Below, piece by piece: positions 53,426-63,010 of a DNA stretch of 64,000 nt. A model generated the notes under the pieces. That model did no database searches and was not told the origin of the DNA. It worked only from the letters and a program-made list of their open reading frames with translations. The translations under genes and the position numbers were made by a program. The stretch spans positions 1 through 64,000 of the forward strand of contig NZ_JABXKL010000080.1 in NCBI RefSeq assembly GCF_017114995.1, read 5' to 3'. This DNA is from Nostoc sp. NMS9 (GTDB lineage Bacteria; Cyanobacteriota; Cyanobacteriia; Cyanobacteriales; Nostocaceae). Every line of letters starts with the position of its first letter. Positions within the stretch are counted from its first letter, which is position 1.

Positions 53426-54783
53426 GTGGCAATTAATTATTACGGAACTAATGGCAATGATGTTGTCTTCGGCAGTAGTGACAACGATACCCTTAGAGGC
53501 TTTGATGGTGATGACAAACTGTTTGGTGGAGCAGGTAATGACTTCATAGATGGTGGCTTTGGCTTTGACACCATTGATGGCGGTACTGGAATTGATACCA
53601 CATCTTATGCTTTCTTTTCCGGCCCAATTGATGCCAATCTCTCCACTGGTGTAGTTAGCTTTCCGGGAAACTCTACTCTCACGGATAAATTAGTCAGCAT
53701 TGAGAATTTAATCGGTACAGCTGGCAACGATACGATTGTTGGTAATGATGCCAATAATGTTCTCAACGGTGGAGCAGGTAATGACTTCATCGATGGTGGC
53801 TTTGGATTTGACACCATTGATGGTGGTGCTGGAACTGATACCACATCTTACGCTTTCTTCTCTGGCCCAATTGATGCCAATCTCTCTACTGGTGTAGTTA
53901 AGTTTCCGGGAAACTCTACTCTCACGGATAAATTAGTCAGCATTGAGAATTTAATCGGTACATCTGGCAACGATACGATTGTTGGTAATGATGCCAATAA
54001 TGTTCTCAGTGGTGGAGCAGGTAATGACTTCATAGATGGTGGCTTTGGCTTTGACACCATTGATGGCGGTACTGGAATTGATACCACATCTTATGCTTTC
54101 TTTTCCGGCCCAATTGATGCCAATCTTTCCACTGGTGTAGTTAGCTTTCCGGGAAATTCTACTCTCACGGATAAATTAGTCAGCATTGAGAATTTAATCG
54201 GTACAGCTGGCAACGATACGATTGTTGGTAATGATGCCAATAATGTTCTCGTAATGACTTCATAGATGGTGGCTTTGGCTTTGACACCATTGATGGCGGT
54301 ACTGGAATTGATACCACATCTTATGCTTTCTTTTCCGGCCCAATTGATGCCAATCTTTCCACTGGTGTAGTTAGCTTTCCGGGAAATTCTACTCTCACGG
54401 ATAAATTAGTCAGCATTGAGAATTTAATTGGTACAGCTGGCAACGATACGATTGTTGGTAATGATACCAATAATGTTCTTGACGGTGGAGCAGGTAGTGA
54501 CACTCTCGTTGGTGGTTATGGCACTGACGTACTCACAGGTGGTGCTGGCGCAGATAAGTTTGTCTTCAATAGCAAATTTGAAGGTATCGATATCATCAAA
54601 GACTTCGAGTGGACAGAGGGTGACAAAATCCAGATTTCCAAGTCTGCATTTGGTGCTAGCTCTAACAACCAGTTCAGCTACAACAGCACTAATGGTAACT
54701 TATTCTTCGCAGGGGATCAATTCGCCACCATTGAGAACAAGCCTTCTTTCTTCTCAGTTAATCTAGATGTTGTGCTGGTATAA
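53426..54783 (+). pseudogene. RTX-type calcium-binding repeat protein, broken by a 13-bp deletion
   Basis: From GTG 53426 the frame codes hemolysin-type GGxGxDxL nonapeptides (GDDKLFGGAGNDFIDGGFGF) embedded in 81-residue units with TTSYAFFSGPIDANLSTGVV and LVSIENLIGTAGNDTIVGND. At 54250 the fourth unit lacks 13 bp, giving a stop at 54265. Beyond the deletion the same frame resumes and ends typically for this family (GGAGADKFVFN, DIIKDFEW, GDKIQIS, FFSVNLDVVLV) at 54783. Intact, it would be about 456 residues, secreted by a type I system without a signal peptide and binding calcium. It could be a pseudogene, a phase-variable gene or an assembly error in the repeats. Confidence 0.85.
53525..54483 (+). 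repeat. 243-bp tandem repeats in the RTX-type gene
   Basis: Copies begin at 53525, 53768 and 54011, exactly 243 bp (81 codons) apart. The fourth is 13 bp short (junction 54250/54251). The downstream unit at 54484 restores the 243-bp register relative to it. Copies differ by only a few bases. Confidence 0.92.
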
Positions 54784-55013
54784 ATCTTTTCCTTTTATTC
54801 CATATCTTCATACTTCGATCAATTAACTTGAAAAAGTAGGGATGCGATCGCATCCCTACCTTTTTTGATTATCTTTAAGTTCAAACATCACAGCGATCGC
54901 TTTAGTCTGTGAATGCATTATTTTGTAACAAAATCTGTAACAGCAATGCTATTTTACCTAGTACTCGTCTAAATTGATGAGAAATCTACGGGGAATCCCT
55001 GAATTAAGGGTTG

Positions 55014-55862
55014 ATGTTACTAAAAGATATACGAGATTATCAGATTTTATTTTTGGGCTTGTTCCTAGTCTTGGGAATTGGTACACGAGATTGGACGCTG
55101 CGACCAGAGTTAATTGGGGTAGCGATCGCCACAAGTCTAGCAACTCAATGGATATTGTCATTAGTCATTGGTCATTGGTCATTAGCAAACAACAAAGGAC
55201 AAAACCCAAATTTGCGCAGTGCTTTAATTACCTCACTGGGACTCAGTTTACTGTTGCGGGCTGACCACTCGACAACAATGGCAATAGCCGCAGCAATTGC
55301 GATCGCCAGCAAATTTATCTTCCGAGTCGGCGATAAGCATTTCTTCAATCCTGCCAACTTTGGCATCATATCTGCCTTGATTCTCACTCCCGATGCTTGG
55401 GTTTCGCCGGGACAATGGGGTGAAGAGTGGTGGTATGGGCTATTATTTCTCGGTACTGGCGGCATGATTTTGCAGCGCGTTGGTCGCTGGGACACCACAG
55501 CAGCTTTTTTGGGTTCCTACTCTTTGCTAGAGGCGATTCGCAATCTCTGGCTGGGTTGGACTTGGGATGTTTACTGGCATCGATTGATGAGTGGGTCTTT
55601 GCTGCTGTTCGCCCTATTTATGATTACAGATCCGCGATCGATCCCCAATTCCCGAATTGGGCGCGTAGTTTGGGCAGTTTGTATCGCTGGATTAACTTTT
55701 ATCCTGCGAAATTATTTCTTTGTTTCCACAGCAGTTTTCTGGGCGCTGTTTGCCCTTGCACCGTTGAGCATCCTGCTAGATGTTTTCTGGTTAGCCCCAA
55801 GGTTTGCTTGGCAAGAGAAAGATGAGGAAGCAGGGGTAGAACTTCTAACTCCTAACTCCTAA
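55014..55862 (+). CDS. RnfD/NqrB-like membrane protein
   Basis: 282 residues from ATG 55014. There are about eight or nine membrane segments. SKFIFRVGDKHFFNPANFGI and SALILTPDAWVSPGQWG resemble the flavin-bearing region of RnfD/NqrB subunits, which hold covalent FMN on a threonine; here the site is not conserved clearly enough to claim FMN attachment. No other rnf or nqr subunit is present, so it is an orphan relative. Codons around 55150-55190 (SLVIGHWSLANN) are made of GTCATTG tandem repeats, meaning a repeat entered the coding region. It is followed 38 bases later by the DUF2330 gene, possibly one operon. Confidence 0.75.
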   Translation: MLLKDIRDYQILFLGLFLVLGIGTRDWTLRPELIGVAIATSLATQWILSLVIGHWSLANNKGQNPNLRSALITSLGLSLLLRADHSTTMAIAAAIAIASKFIFRVGDKHFFNPANFGIISALILTPDAWVSPGQWGEEWWYGLLFLGTGGMILQRVGRWDTTAAFLGSYSLLEAIRNLWLGWTWDVYWHRLMSGSLLLFALFMITDPRSIPNSRIGRVVWAVCIAGLTFILRNYFFVSTAVFWALFALAPLSILLDVFWLAPRFAWQEKDEEAGVELLTPNS

Positions 55863-55900
55863 CTTCTGACTCAGCACTAAAAAAGATAGAGGTATAAAAA

Positions 55901-57277
55901 ATGAAGTTTTTTCGACTTTTAACACCATTATTGTTGGCAATTGTAGCTGTTTTGTGCTTTGCACCAGCAGCTTGGGCATTTTGTGGATTTTATGTAGCCA
56001 AAGCTGATACAAAACTGTATAACAAAGCTTCTCAGGTGGCGATCGCGCGGGATGGCGATCGCACTATCCTAACAATGGCAAACGATTTTCAAGGCGAAGT
56101 CAAAGATTTTGCAATGGTAGTACCAGTGCCAACGGTGCTGCAAAAAGAACAAGTTCACGTCACTGAACCCAAGATTATCGAGCGCCTAGATGCTTTTAGT
56201 GCGCCGCGATTGGTAGAATATTTTGACCCAGATCCTTGTGCCCCAGTTTACGATAGAGAGTTATCAGCAGCACCAGCGCCAGCAGCAGCGAGAAGTGAGG
56301 CAGTGAGTGCAAGGGGCGATGCTAGTTTGGGTGTGACGGTTGAAGCACGTTTTAACGTTGGCGAATACGACATTGTGATCCTCAGTGCGAAAGAATCTGG
56401 TGGATTGGAAACTTGGCTTAAACGCAATGGCTACAAAATCCCCAGAGGTGCGAAACAGTTACTTCAGCCTTATATTCGCTCCTCAATGAAATTCTTTGTT
56501 GCTAAAGTCAACTTGGATAAATTCGAGCAATCTGGCTACCAGTTTCTCCGTCCACTACAAATTTCCTACCAATCGCCTAAATTCATGCTGCCAATTCGTT
56601 TAGGCATGATCAATGCTACGACAGAGCAAGATTTGATTGTCTACATCCTCTCGCCCCAAGGACAAGCAGAAATCACCAACTATCGGACGGTGAAAATTCC
56701 CTCCGACGCTAACATTCCCTTATTTGTCAAAGATGAATTTGGTGAATTCTACAAATCCATGTTTCAAACTATCTACACCAAAGAAGACAGGAAAGTTGGT
56801 TTTCTAGAATACGCTTGGGATATGGGTAGTTGCGATCCTTGTTCTGCTGAACCCCTGACTCCAGAAGAACTCAAGCAAGCAGGGGTATTTTGGCTAGATG
56901 ATAATTCTACAAGTAATGTGCCAGTACCCCCCAGTTTTCGTCGTCCCTCTCCTAGAAGTAACGTCTTCATCTCTCGATTGCATGTTCGCTATACCCGTGA
57001 CAAATTCCCTGAAGATTTGATATTTCAACAAACTGCCAACAGTGAATCTTTTCAAGGACGCTATGTTTTGCAACATCCGTTCCAAGGGGAACTTAAATGT
57101 CAGGCTGGTAGACAATATAAGCAGTCTTTACCCAAACGTTTTGAACAAGAGGCGCAAACTCTAGCTAAACTAACCAACTGGAAAATTCAAGATATTCGCA
57201 ACAAAATGAAATTGAGTGTAAGTAATCTAAGATATTCTTGGTGGGAAAATGTCCTATCCTGGCTGGGATTATATTAA
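55901..57277 (+). CDS. DUF2330 secreted protein
   Basis: 458 residues. A signal peptide (LLTPLLLAIVAVLCFAPAAWA-F) leads to a mature protein beginning CGFYVAKADTKLYNKAS, with one cysteine next to the cleavage site. The DUF2330 core includes FAMVVPVPTVLQKEQVHV, YDIVILSAKESGGLETWL and MLPIRLGMINATTEQDLIVY. A pair of cysteines in WDMGSCDPCSAE could form a disulfide or bind metal. The C-terminus has one hydrophobic stretch (WWENVLSWLGLY). The role is unknown. Its position after the RnfD-like gene suggests a shared periplasmic or membrane redox job, which is inference. Confidence 0.8.
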   Translation: MKFFRLLTPLLLAIVAVLCFAPAAWAFCGFYVAKADTKLYNKASQVAIARDGDRTILTMANDFQGEVKDFAMVVPVPTVLQKEQVHVTEPKIIERLDAFSAPRLVEYFDPDPCAPVYDRELSAAPAPAAARSEAVSARGDASLGVTVEARFNVGEYDIVILSAKESGGLETWLKRNGYKIPRGAKQLLQPYIRSSMKFFVAKVNLDKFEQSGYQFLRPLQISYQSPKFMLPIRLGMINATTEQDLIVYILSPQGQAEITNYRTVKIPSDANIPLFVKDEFGEFYKSMFQTIYTKEDRKVGFLEYAWDMGSCDPCSAEPLTPEELKQAGVFWLDDNSTSNVPVPPSFRRPSPRSNVFISRLHVRYTRDKFPEDLIFQQTANSESFQGRYVLQHPFQGELKCQAGRQYKQSLPKRFEQEAQTLAKLTNWKIQDIRNKMKLSVSNLRYSWWENVLSWLGLY

Positions 57278-57414
57278 TAAGAGTGGGGAGTGAGGAGTAA
57301 GATTAATTTAAAAAATCAAATCTGATACAGCAGAATTCAGCAGTAAAATCTGCTTTGGATTTGGGTAACATACTTAGCTTTTGTACCTCCCCAACTTGAA
57401 ATCTGCTGTAATTT

Positions 57415-57563
57415 ATATCATGTCCGCTTGATTACTTATCAAACCCGAAGAACCCCACCCCGCCAAAGCTACGCTTTGTCTCCCCTCCCCGCTTGCGGGG
57501 AGGGGATTAAGGGGTGGGGTGCAATGACTGTGGGAATCATAACTAATTATGCGGACATGATAT
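57415..57563. repeat. MITE, family A, complete copy
   Basis: 149 bp with ends ATATCATGTCCGC (57415-57427) and GCGGACATGATAT (57551-57563) and a core almost identical to that of 3657-3803. It is 137 bases downstream of the DUF2330 gene. Confidence 0.85.
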
Positions 57564-57652
57564 TACTTCCCTTATTTTTTATCAACTGATAAGTCTTAAA
57601 GTATTGTTGGAATACTCCTCCGAGAACCTCCTAAATCTCGAATCAGCTAATC

Positions 57653-57943
57653 TTAGTTATTGATGTTGCTCCGTTTTTTCCGATTGAATAATCCCGACAT
57701 ACTTATTCCTGTTACCAGCAGACTAATCAGTCCCAATCCATTAAAAATCGGATAAATTGCTTCTAAATGTAATATTTCTCCTGTATGAATTCTTAACAGC
57801 AAACTAGAAGAAAAACCAGTACTAATTGGCCATTCCTTAACAATAGTTGTCAATATTCCCGTCAATACAGTTAACATTAAAGGTAGACAAATTATGATGC
57901 CAATCGTGCGATGATACTTACGAAATGATCGTTTCATAGTCAT
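57653..57943 (-). CDS. Small two-helix membrane protein, PepSY-TM-like
   Basis: 96 residues. The N-terminal RKYHRTIGIIICLPLMLTVL resembles the first helix of PepSY-associated membrane proteins. After a short exposed loop (KEWPISTGFSSSLLLRIHTG) a second helix (FNGLGLISLLVTGISMSGLF) ends in a basic tail (NRKKRSNINN). The His in the first helix and RIHTG in the loop could hold haem or metal. It is divergent from the lipoprotein gene. The function is not known. Confidence 0.65.
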   Translation of the reverse strand: MTMKRSFRKYHRTIGIIICLPLMLTVLTGILTTIVKEWPISTGFSSSLLLRIHTGEILHLEAIYPIFNGLGLISLLVTGISMSGLFNRKKRSNINN

Positions 57944-58209
57944 TTTCTAGAAAGGTTATTGTTTTTATACTAGTGGTTATTAAAGTTAGGCGTTGCTGAA
58001 TTATGGAAAAATCATGTTTTTCTCCTGCATTTTTGAGTTTTCGATGTATGTTTTTACCTTTGTCAACTTATTCTATAAATAAGTATAGGGTTAAGTGATA
58101 TATTTATCTAGTAAAGACTAGCCCCATAAATATTGCTATTAATGCTGGCAAGCAGCAGACTATTCACTTTCGTCAATTACAGCTTAATAATGAATCGAGG
58201 AGTTTTACA

Positions 58210-58638
58210 ATGAAGCGTTTTCAACTAATGTCGAGCGTTGTGGGTATAAGCTTGTTAGCTTTGGTAGGCTGCAACAGTCCTGAACAACCTACTACCCAAA
58301 CTACCCCAGCGGTGACTCCTAATGCTAGCGCAGCATCAGCCCCAGCGACAACATCCACTACAGGTAATAGTAGTTTATTAACTATAGTATCCAAAACTAA
58401 AGCCGCAGTTACATCTGGCAACTTTGTTGAAGCTAAAAAAGAATTTGACAAATTTGAGGATGCTTGGAAAGAAGTTGAAGACGGTATCAAAGTTAAATCT
58501 CCTAAGAATTATGAAACTATAGAGACAAATATGGATCAGGTTACAGGAGAACTTAAAGCTTCTAAACCCCAAAAAGACAAATTATTGACAACATTACAGT
58601 CATTAGAAAAAACTATTACTGCTGTTTCAAAATCTTAA
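58210..58638 (+). CDS. Small helical lipoprotein
   Basis: 142 residues. A signal peptide ends in the lipobox LVGC (Cys at ~21), so it is lipid-anchored. A Ser/Thr/Ala/Pro linker (TQTTPAVTPNASAASAPATT) precedes a helical domain of about 85 residues (TIVSKTKAAVTSGNFVEAKK, FDKFEDAWKEVEDGIKVKSP, LKASKPQKDKLLTTLQSLEK), probably a four-helix bundle as in metal- or haem-linked periplasmic domains. GAGGAG precedes the ATG. It is divergent from the PepSY-TM-like gene and may work with it. The name and function are unknown. Confidence 0.8.
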   Translation: MKRFQLMSSVVGISLLALVGCNSPEQPTTQTTPAVTPNASAASAPATTSTTGNSSLLTIVSKTKAAVTSGNFVEAKKEFDKFEDAWKEVEDGIKVKSPKNYETIETNMDQVTGELKASKPQKDKLLTTLQSLEKTITAVSKS

Positions 58639-59000
58639 CTAAATACCCATTGAAATCATTTTGAATGCATCGCGGCTCTCGCTACCCTGAATGTACTCAT
58701 AGGGTAGGGATAAGAGCAGTAAATTGAGTGTACCACCAAGCTGTATGAGCAAACGTGGTGAGTTTGAGAACCCAAGCAACCAGGATATTAAGGCGCTCGA
58801 TGTCTTAAGAATCTCCATCGCTGAAGCCTGGAGAGTGTCAAATCTAAGTTCTATTTACTTCAGAACCTCAAATCTCCTAATAGTCTATGCCCGTTTCTCA
58901 CTTCCTTTTAAAAAAGATCCAGTATCTTGAGAAAAGGTAATTCTTCGGGTGTTGTTATACGTAATACTAAGATATTCTTGCTTTCTTCGCCAAGATTGTC
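58639..59000. other. Gene-free spacer
   Basis: About 360 bases. A 68-residue frame (58724-58930) lacks a ribosome site and protein-like composition. Otherwise nothing; the promoter of the sigma-like gene should be here. Confidence 0.45.
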
Positions 59001-59651
59001 ATGGTTCAATTCGATGAACAGCTACGCCGCTTAGTTACAGAAGCCTGTGGACACCAACCTGGAAGCCCTCAGCGTCAGAAGCTGCTCACGCAAATTATTC
59101 GCTTGACAGCAAGTAGACTCTGGAGGGAACCTACTCCCTACTATCAAGACGCACTACAACAAACTTGGTTGTATTTCTGTCGCAATGTTTGTGAAGGCTT
59201 GACAGGCCAAACCTACGATCCCAATTATGGCACTGTGATCACCTGGCTGAATGCTTACCTAAAACGGAGACTACAAGACTTTTACCTTAACCAGAACCGA
59301 GAACAAGCCACAACAGTCTCTCTGAGAATTCGTCAGTCTACATCTGGTGGAACAAGTGAAACTATTGATCCTGTAGATAACCTACCGGCTAGCCCCCAAG
59401 CACCTCCGATTTTGGAAGACTTGGAGATATGGACGAAGACAGATTCGGATGGGGAACTGCGCGGTACTTACATTAAAGGGCGTCCAGATGTGAATTGTCA
59501 GGTGTTAATTCTCAAACGCTTACCCCCAGAAGTTAGCTGGAAAGATTTATCTGAGGAATTTGGGTTGTCAATTCCGACATTAAGCAGTTTTTATCAACGC
59601 CAATGTTTACCGCGTTTGCGTAAGTTTGCAGAATTGGAGGGATTATTATGA
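59001..59651 (+). CDS. Sigma-70-family-like factor
   Basis: 216 residues. The first half looks like a region-2-type helical domain (YYQDALQQTWLYFCRNVCEG, TVITWLNAYLKRRLQDFYLN). After a linker the C-terminus has a region-4-like helix-turn-helix (VSWKDLSEEFGLSIPTLSSFYQRQCLPRL). I take it as an ECF-type or sigma-like regulator seen widely in filamentous cyanobacteria beside CHAT and DUF1822 genes. No anti-sigma factor is visible. It starts with ATG and ends ~300 bases before the CHAT gene on the same strand. Confidence 0.75.
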   Translation: MVQFDEQLRRLVTEACGHQPGSPQRQKLLTQIIRLTASRLWREPTPYYQDALQQTWLYFCRNVCEGLTGQTYDPNYGTVITWLNAYLKRRLQDFYLNQNREQATTVSLRIRQSTSGGTSETIDPVDNLPASPQAPPILEDLEIWTKTDSDGELRGTYIKGRPDVNCQVLILKRLPPEVSWKDLSEEFGLSIPTLSSFYQRQCLPRLRKFAELEGLL

Positions 59652-59988
59652 TCGGTGCTGATAGCGAATAGCTAGGGTTGAGCCAGTGCTGAGTCAGAAG
59701 TAGTACTGATGAATTTTCTCACTTTCAGCCGAGGTATTCATTCCTCGGAATTAATTTTATGCCTAAGCCTAGTTAATTTTACTTTTTACTCAGCACTATT
59801 TCGGTAGGTTTTTGTTTAAGGTTTACGATCGCCTTTTAACTATACTTTGCTAATCAAGTTTCACTGCGATCGCAACAAATAAGAAGATTGTGGAAGCTCC
59901 AAGATTGGTGAGGGATGGGAATGGTAACATTACCCTGTTAGCCTAATAGTTGATCCTATGTGTTTCTGGTTATCACCTACCTCTCGTC
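59652..59988. other. Spacer before the CHAT gene
   Basis: About 340 bases holding HIP1-like octamers (for example near 59866) and the presumed promoter. No gene. Confidence 0.4.
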
Positions 59989-62718
59989 ATGCTTATGCCT
60001 AAAACAACTAGGATTTTTGGCACGAATTCTCTAAAGTTTAAAAGCAGGGGTCGGGAAACGGCAAGGACGCGCTGGCTCACACCCCTAGCTCACTTTTTAC
60101 GTTTGCCTTTGTACTTCCTGGCCGCTTTGCTATGCATTGTCGGTTCACCAGTGCTAGCAAAAGTTCCTAGCTCAATCAATTCTTCATCCCAACTGCCAAT
60201 AAACAGTCTGACATCGCTGGCTGTGCCCACTGATGCCGCTTCACTCCTACAGCAGGGCAAAGTTTTATACAGTAATGGCAACTTTGCCAAAGCTGTAGAA
60301 GTGTTACAACAGGCTGTCCAAATATATAAGCAGCAAGGGGAGAGCCTTGCACTAGCAGTGACACTGAGTAATCTTTCCCTAGCTTACCAGCAACTCGGTG
60401 CATGGAGTCAGGCGCAGCAGGCAATTACAGAAAGCTTAAATTTACTCAAAAGACAGGATAAAAACCAAAATCTGCAAATATTTGCCCAATCACTAGATAT
60501 TCAAGGTCGTCTGCAATTGGCAATGGGACAGTCTGAGGCGGCTTTGGCAACTTGGCAGCAGACAGAAGAAATTTACAAACAAGCAGATAATCACAGTGGC
60601 GTGGTGCGATCGCTAATTAATCAAGCACAAGCGTGGCGCACCCAAGGATTTTACCCGCGAGCGTTCAAAACACTCGATCGAATAAGTCAGACGTTAAAAT
60701 CTCAACCAGATTCTATAGAAAAGACAGTGAGTTTGCGTTCGCTCGGTGATGCCCTTTTGGTATTGGGCGATTTGAAAAAATCACGCAAAGCCCTAGAAGA
60801 AAGTCTGATAATTGCTCAAAATCTACAATCAAGCACTGATATTGGGGCTAGTCTGTTCAGTTTGGGGAATAATGCCCGTAAACAAAACCAAAAGGAACGG
60901 GCGATCGCCTATTATCAACAAACAGTCGCAGTATCTCCCTCACCTCTAACAAAAGTTCAAGCACAACTCAATCACCTGGGACTACTGATTAAAGATAAAG
61001 AATGGGCAAAGGTTCAAACTCTTTTGCCGTCGATTGAGTCCCGCCTCGACCAAGTCCCCCTCAGCCGTGCGAGTATTTACGCTCAGGTTAACTTTTCGCA
61101 AAGTTTGGCAAAAGTCAAGAGTGGTGTATTACAAGCGTCCAGTCAGAGTTTTTACTCAGGATTAAGTATAAAAGACTCAGCAAAATTACTCGCTAGTGCC
61201 ATCCAGCAATCCCGCAGTTTAGGTGACAAGCGGGCAGAGGCTTATGCTCTGAAGAGTTTAGGCGGCTTGTACGAAGAAACCAAACAGTGGTCAGAAGCGC
61301 AAAACCTGACCCGGCAAGGATTAGCTTTGGCACAGAGTAGCAATGCACCAGAAATTACCTATAGCTTGGAGTGGCAGTTAGGTAGATTGCTTTGGGCACA
61401 AAAAAATATTAATGGTGCGATCGCCGCTTATGATGCTGCTGTAGATACTCTTGAGTCTCTCCGCAGAGATTTAGTAGTCAATAAAGATGTAGTGAACCAG
61501 GATGTGCAATTTGACTTCCGGGACAGTGTAGAACCCGTCTACCGCCAGTCAGTAGAGTTACTGCTGCAATCTCAACAGGGAAAACCAAATGAAAAAATAT
61601 TGGAGAAAGCACGCCAGCGGATTGAAGCACTCCAACTAGCAGAATTAGACGACTTCTTTCAGGAAGCTTGTCTGCAAGGTCAGAAAGTAGCCCTCGACCG
61701 AGTAGTAGACAAAGATAATTCCAAGGCTGCCATCCTTTATCCAATTATTCTTCGTGACGAACTCCAGGTAATTGTCAAAATTCCTAAACAACCTCTGCAA
61801 AGTTACAGTACTAAGATTTCCCAAGGGGAAGTAGAGAAACTTTTAATAGAACTGCGAAGAAATCTTGTCGATCCAACTGCTACTAAGATCGTCCAAACCC
61901 AATCGCAAAAAGTTTACGGCTGGCTGCTTAAACCCATTGAGTCACAATTGCAACAAAGTCGCGTCGATACCTTAGTCTTCGTCCTAGATGTCCCATTACG
62001 CAATTTACCAATGGCAGCTCTCTACGATGGTAAACAATACTTGGTAGAGAAATATGCGATCGCCCTGAGCGTCGGTCTACAACTTCTCGATCCGAAACCG
62101 CTGGTAAAACAGCAGCTTAGAGCGCTAACCGCAGGACTGACTCAGCCACCGCCAGGATTTCCCAAGTTTGCACCATTGCTGGCGATCAAATCTGAATTTG
62201 ACGGTATTGCTAAAGCAGGAGTTTCGACAACCAGCCTATTGGATGGAGATTTTAAGAAAAAGAATTTGGAAAGTGAAATTAATGCTGCTTCATTCAACAT
62301 AGTACATTTGGCAACCCACGGTCAGTTTAGTTCCCGCCTTGAAGACACTTTTATTTTAGATTTCGATGGTCAGATCAATGTCAAAGATTTTGATACTCTC
62401 TTCCGCAGTCAGCGTAAAACCGTAGTAGAATTATTGGTTTTGAGTGCTTGCCAGACAGCAACAGGAGACAGCCGTGCAGCACTCGGTCTAGCAGGAGCAT
62501 CTGTCCGAGCTGGGGCACGTAGTACCATAGCTTCCCTGTGGCAAATTGATGATGAATCAACAGCGATGTTTGTTAGTGCCTTCTATCGAGAACTCAAGAG
62601 TGGCAAAATCACCAAAGCCGAAGCAGTCCACCGCGCCCAGCTACAACTGCTGAAACATCCCAACTACAGAGCGCCAAGCTTTTGGTCTGCCTATGTATTG
62701 ATTGGTAATTGGTTGTGA
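59989..62718 (+). CDS. Secreted TPR-CHAT caspase-like protease
   Basis: About 909 residues from ATG 59989; a TTG at 59950 would add 13. A hydrophobic segment (FLRLPLYFLAALLCIVGSPV) ending in LAK acts as signal peptide or anchor, so the protein should face the periplasm. Residues ~90-500 hold TPR-like repeats (AASLLQQGKVLYSNGNFAKA and similar). The CHAT domain at the C-terminus has the caspase-type dyad His in VHLATHGQF (790, counted from 59950) and Cys in VLSACQTATGDS (834). RAGARSTIASLWQIDDESTA completes the signature. CHAT proteases cleave partner proteins after activation. It is flanked by the sigma-like and DUF1822 genes on the same strand. Confidence 0.9.
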   Translation: MLMPKTTRIFGTNSLKFKSRGRETARTRWLTPLAHFLRLPLYFLAALLCIVGSPVLAKVPSSINSSSQLPINSLTSLAVPTDAASLLQQGKVLYSNGNFAKAVEVLQQAVQIYKQQGESLALAVTLSNLSLAYQQLGAWSQAQQAITESLNLLKRQDKNQNLQIFAQSLDIQGRLQLAMGQSEAALATWQQTEEIYKQADNHSGVVRSLINQAQAWRTQGFYPRAFKTLDRISQTLKSQPDSIEKTVSLRSLGDALLVLGDLKKSRKALEESLIIAQNLQSSTDIGASLFSLGNNARKQNQKERAIAYYQQTVAVSPSPLTKVQAQLNHLGLLIKDKEWAKVQTLLPSIESRLDQVPLSRASIYAQVNFSQSLAKVKSGVLQASSQSFYSGLSIKDSAKLLASAIQQSRSLGDKRAEAYALKSLGGLYEETKQWSEAQNLTRQGLALAQSSNAPEITYSLEWQLGRLLWAQKNINGAIAAYDAAVDTLESLRRDLVVNKDVVNQDVQFDFRDSVEPVYRQSVELLLQSQQGKPNEKILEKARQRIEALQLAELDDFFQEACLQGQKVALDRVVDKDNSKAAILYPIILRDELQVIVKIPKQPLQSYSTKISQGEVEKLLIELRRNLVDPTATKIVQTQSQKVYGWLLKPIESQLQQSRVDTLVFVLDVPLRNLPMAALYDGKQYLVEKYAIALSVGLQLLDPKPLVKQQLRALTAGLTQPPPGFPKFAPLLAIKSEFDGIAKAGVSTTSLLDGDFKKKNLESEINAASFNIVHLATHGQFSSRLEDTFILDFDGQINVKDFDTLFRSQRKTVVELLVLSACQTATGDSRAALGLAGASVRAGARSTIASLWQIDDESTAMFVSAFYRELKSGKITKAEAVHRAQLQLLKHPNYRAPSFWSAYVLIGNWL

Positions 62719-63010
62719 TTTGGGAGCTAATCTTCGTAATCGATCGCTCAAATTGTACGCTCAAAATTTGGCAAACTATTTGCTAGTTGATAAGCCGCTT
62801 TTAGCAGCTTGAAGCTATCTTGAGAAAAGTATAAATACTCAAAAGCTCTATCTCATATATCATTTCAATATACAATCTTTTAATTTTATGGGATATTTTT
62901 ACCTAATCCCCAGTCCCCAATTCTCTTTTTCCAGTATTCAATTTTGTGGCATAAATTTATTGAATGCGGGTGATATATACATAGCAGCATTGAACCCTAG
63001 AAATTGACTT
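62719..63010. other. Spacer between CHAT and DUF1822 genes
   Basis: About 290 A/T-rich bases. No gene or strong hairpin seen; co-transcription across it is possible. Confidence 0.4.

Noticed and set aside
53605..54503. Minus-strand frames opposite the RTX-type repeats
   Set aside because: The same 79-residue sequence repeats with the 243-bp unit; these are antisense shadows.
54428..54766. Plus-strand 112-residue frame at the end of the RTX-type gene
   Set aside because: It is out of frame with the clear family C-terminus that ends at 54783 and has no meaningful composition.
58724..58930. 68-residue plus-strand frame
   Set aside because: No ribosome site, no recognisable family and irregular composition.
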